Shown piece by piece: positions 16,668 through 17,923 of a stretch of DNA of 17,923 bases (its first letter is position 1; every line of letters starts with the position of its first letter). Under the pieces are notes generated by a model that saw nothing but the letters and a program-made list of their open reading frames with translations, did no database searches and was not told where the DNA came from. The position numbers and the translations under genes are program-made. Origin of the DNA: JAWLFY01 sp964462125 (lineage in GTDB: Bacteria > Planctomycetota > Planctomycetia > Pirellulales > Pirellulaceae); the NCBI GenBank assembly GCA_964462125.1, contig CAYWXT010000102.1, forward strand, positions 1 to 17,923. The letters are read 5' to 3'.

Positions 16668-16718
16668 TGACCTAGTCCCGGCGGGTTCGATCCACGCGAT
16701 CGGTTCGTTCCTAGGTCA
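16668..16718. repeat. 8-bp perfect inverted repeat TGACCTAG / CTAGGTCA
   Basis: TGACCTAG at 16668-16675 and CTAGGTCA at 16711-16718 are exact reverse complements, 35 bases apart. Inside lies a smaller inverted repeat, CGATC (16688-16692) and GATCG (16698-16702). It could be the closing helix of a leader RNA structure or paired operator half-sites. Confidence 0.55.
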
Positions 16719-16776
16719 GCAAGTGCTCATCCGCTCGGAGCCCTTCGGGCATTGCCAATTCGGCTCGGTTCATGTG

Positions 16777-16800
16777 TTTTTCTTTTTTTGCGTTGTAAGG
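16777..16800 (+). promoter_or_regulatory. T-rich tract and ribosome binding site of CDS 2
   Basis: A tract of 5 T, C, 7 T (16777-16789) is followed by TAAGG (16796-16800), 7 bases before the ATG at 16808. The TAA within it is in frame with CDS 2, which excludes any start further upstream. U-rich mRNA just before a Shine-Dalgarno site can aid ribosome loading; that is inference here. Confidence 0.65.
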
Positions 16801-16807
16801 CTGTCTG

Positions 16808-17923
16808 ATGAACTTTCGCCACCTGCGGTCGTTTCTGGGGAATCCTCGCCGGTCGGACTTGAAGCAACGCCTTCAGGGGAGGCGGCGACGGTCGCGCCTT
16901 GCGCTATCGGAGCGGTTGGAGGACCGGCGTTTGTTGGCGGGGCCGGAGTTATTGGCGATCCGGCCGGATGCCTCCGCGCTGTTGCAGGACGGCGACGTGC
17001 TGCGCGAGGCCCCCCAGGAATTCAACTTGTTCTTCCGTGGCGGGGCCGATCTTGATGAATCATCGATCACCGATGCGACCGTGGGGCTGGTTCGCAGCGG
17101 AGGCGATGGCACGTTCGACGACGGGAACGAAGTCGATGTTGCACTCGGCTATGTCGGTCTGGTCGATCCAGGAAACACCGAGCCGGGGAACTTGCAGCAG
17201 ATCGTGGTTCGTCCGGCCAGCCGTGCCGCGGCCAACGCGTCGGATCCGGCGTTCGCATTCCCGGATGACGTTTACCAGATCCAGATCATCGGGTCGGGGG
17301 ACGAGGCGCTTATCAACCGTGCTGGTGAAGCCTTCGCGGACGGAACCGACGACAGCACCACGTTCCGGCTCGACCGCGGGTCTCAGGTTCGTTCGGTGGT
17401 GCCCCAGCCGGTGATCCGCGAGCCGGACGGCTCGTTGACCCAGGCGTCCGATACGATTGTCGTTCACTTCGATGACCAGGTACTGAATCGAAACGATGCG
17501 GAGGATCCGCAGTTCTTTCGGCTGATCGACACCGCCGGCACGTTGAGCGGTGATGACGATGCGATCCTGCTTCCCGAATCTGCCACGTACGACGCGGCAA
17601 GCAATGCGGTCACCCTCGTCTTCGAAGATTCGATCGCGGAGGGGACGTATCGACTGGATGTGGGACGTAGTGGTGACGCCAGCAACACGCAGGAAGCCGC
17701 GATTGGGGTCGGGTCGCTGCGTGATGGAGACGAGTTCGTCTGGAACGGGTTTCTGGGAGATTTGAACGGACAAAGCGACAACGGCTCCGATGTCGACACC
17801 TATCGCGTGGACCTGCCGTTGGGAGCGAATTTGACCGTTGAGGTCACCCCTCAGGTCGCCGACTTGGAAATAGATGAGGCCGTCAAAACCGCTGGCAAAC
17901 ACAAGTCCGGAGATACCGAGAAA
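16808..17923 (+). CDS. Second giant extracellular protein, LEPR-XLL-type N-terminus (3' partial)
   Basis: ATG at 16808 opens a frame with no stop up to 17923 (372 codons), so the gene runs out of the window. The start is fixed by an in-frame TAA at 16796-16798 and a TAAGG ribosome site 7 bases upstream. Residues 1-32 are very basic, with an RRRR run at 25-28. Residues 34-45 read S-E-R-L-E-D-R-R-L-L-A-G, matching the LEPR-XLL motif at the N-terminus of many giant planctomycete proteins; no classical hydrophobic signal peptide is visible. Residues 46-190 and 193-286 look like two Ig-like domains of the SbsA/Big_5 type, the second ending Y-R-L-D-V-G. From about 305 a PPC-like domain begins, with S-D-V-D-T-Y-R-V-D-L at 327-336. 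It is probably a paralogue of the upstream gene, whose visible part covers the later half of the same architecture. Function is inferred as structural or adhesive. Confidence 0.9.
   Translation, partial: MNFRHLRSFLGNPRRSDLKQRLQGRRRRSRLALSERLEDRRLLAGPELLAIRPDASALLQDGDVLREAPQEFNLFFRGGADLDESSITDATVGLVRSGGDGTFDDGNEVDVALGYVGLVDPGNTEPGNLQQIVVRPASRAAANASDPAFAFPDDVYQIQIIGSGDEALINRAGEAFADGTDDSTTFRLDRGSQVRSVVPQPVIREPDGSLTQASDTIVVHFDDQVLNRNDAEDPQFFRLIDTAGTLSGDDDAILLPESATYDAASNAVTLVFEDSIAEGTYRLDVGRSGDASNTQEAAIGVGSLRDGDEFVWNGFLGDLNGQSDNGSDVDTYRVDLPLGANLTVEVTPQVADLEIDEAVKTAGKHKSGDTEK

Larger units (their letters stand above)
16523..16807 (+). promoter_or_regulatory. Intergenic leader of CDS 2
   Basis: About 285 bases between the terminator and the start of CDS 2. 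No convincing sigma-70 promoter was found; the best -35-like hexamer is TTGACC at 16667-16672, but no good -10 box follows at 17 bases. The stretch contains purine-rich runs (16601-16619 and 16629-16640), several possible hairpins, an 8-bp inverted repeat and a T-rich tract. A frame from 16591 runs through it but is not believed coding. The promoter of CDS 2 should lie here because of the upstream terminator. Confidence 0.5.

Noticed and set aside
16738..16789. GAGCC/GGCTC hairpin followed by a T-rich tract as a second terminator
   Set aside because: The stem is only 5 bp with a 19-base loop, and 10 bases separate it from the T tract, which sits directly before the CDS 2 ribosome site.
16591..17055. 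154-codon frame from GTG 16591, overlapping the start of CDS 2
   Set aside because: It overlaps CDS 2 by 248 bases in another frame, is low-complexity (Gly/Ala/Pro and a Phe run from the T tract), and lacks a fitting ribosome site. CDS 2 has a clear family motif and Shine-Dalgarno site.
1..17923. Window as a circular molecule joining the end of CDS 2 to the start of CDS 1 into one gene
   Set aside because: Frames happen to be compatible at the ends, but the PPC-like domain at the end of CDS 2 would be cut short and would join the beta-helix region directly. No terminal overlap was seen. It cannot be fully excluded without flanking sequence.

Overview
The window is high-GC bacterial DNA that is almost entirely taken up by two very large extracellular-protein genes read in the same direction. 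Both are cut by the window ends. The organism is most likely a planctomycete of the Rhodopirellula/Pirellula type. Evidence: a 16.4 kb gene without introns, a C-terminal type I dockerin, a GEVED domain, cadherin-like repeats ending in V-N-D-P-P, and an Arg-rich N-terminus with an S-E-R-L-E-D-R-R-L-L-A-G motif on the second gene. No housekeeping gene, RNA gene, insertion sequence or CRISPR array is visible.

Layout. Positions 1-16431 hold one open frame of 5476 codons, lacking its 5' end, for a secreted or surface mosaic protein. In order it carries: three beta-helix entry modules with a G-D-W-type motif (the first reads G-Q-W) and an embedded Ig/FnIII-like domain; two PPC-like beta-sandwiches; a probable beta-propeller; a split jelly-roll; copies of an unnamed D-G-x-x-F / F-E-F module; a third PPC-like domain; a parallel beta-helix interrupted by a nidogen-like (NIDO) domain; an Ig-like domain; a second cluster of the unnamed module; a GEVED domain, itself interrupted by that module; ten Ig/cadherin-like repeats; a two-loop dockerin; and an acidic tail.

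Positions 16432-16807 are non-coding. They hold a strong intrinsic terminator for the first gene, then a leader with several possible hairpins including an 8-bp inverted repeat, a T-rich tract and a Shine-Dalgarno sequence. A second gene starts at 16808 and is still open at 17923 (372 codons seen). It shows the N-terminal half of the same kind of architecture: LEPR-XLL-like motif, two Ig-like domains, start of a PPC-like domain. The first gene shows the C-terminal part. The two are therefore best read as tandem members of one giant-protein family, each transcribed separately.

No enzyme active site was recognised. The likely role is structural or adhesive, on or outside the cell, with calcium binding by the dockerin and probably the cadherin-like repeats. 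The most interesting signals are the domain-in-domain insertions, the repeated unnamed module, the alternating A-B-A-B-A-A pattern of cadherin-like repeats, and the second giant gene at the right edge.
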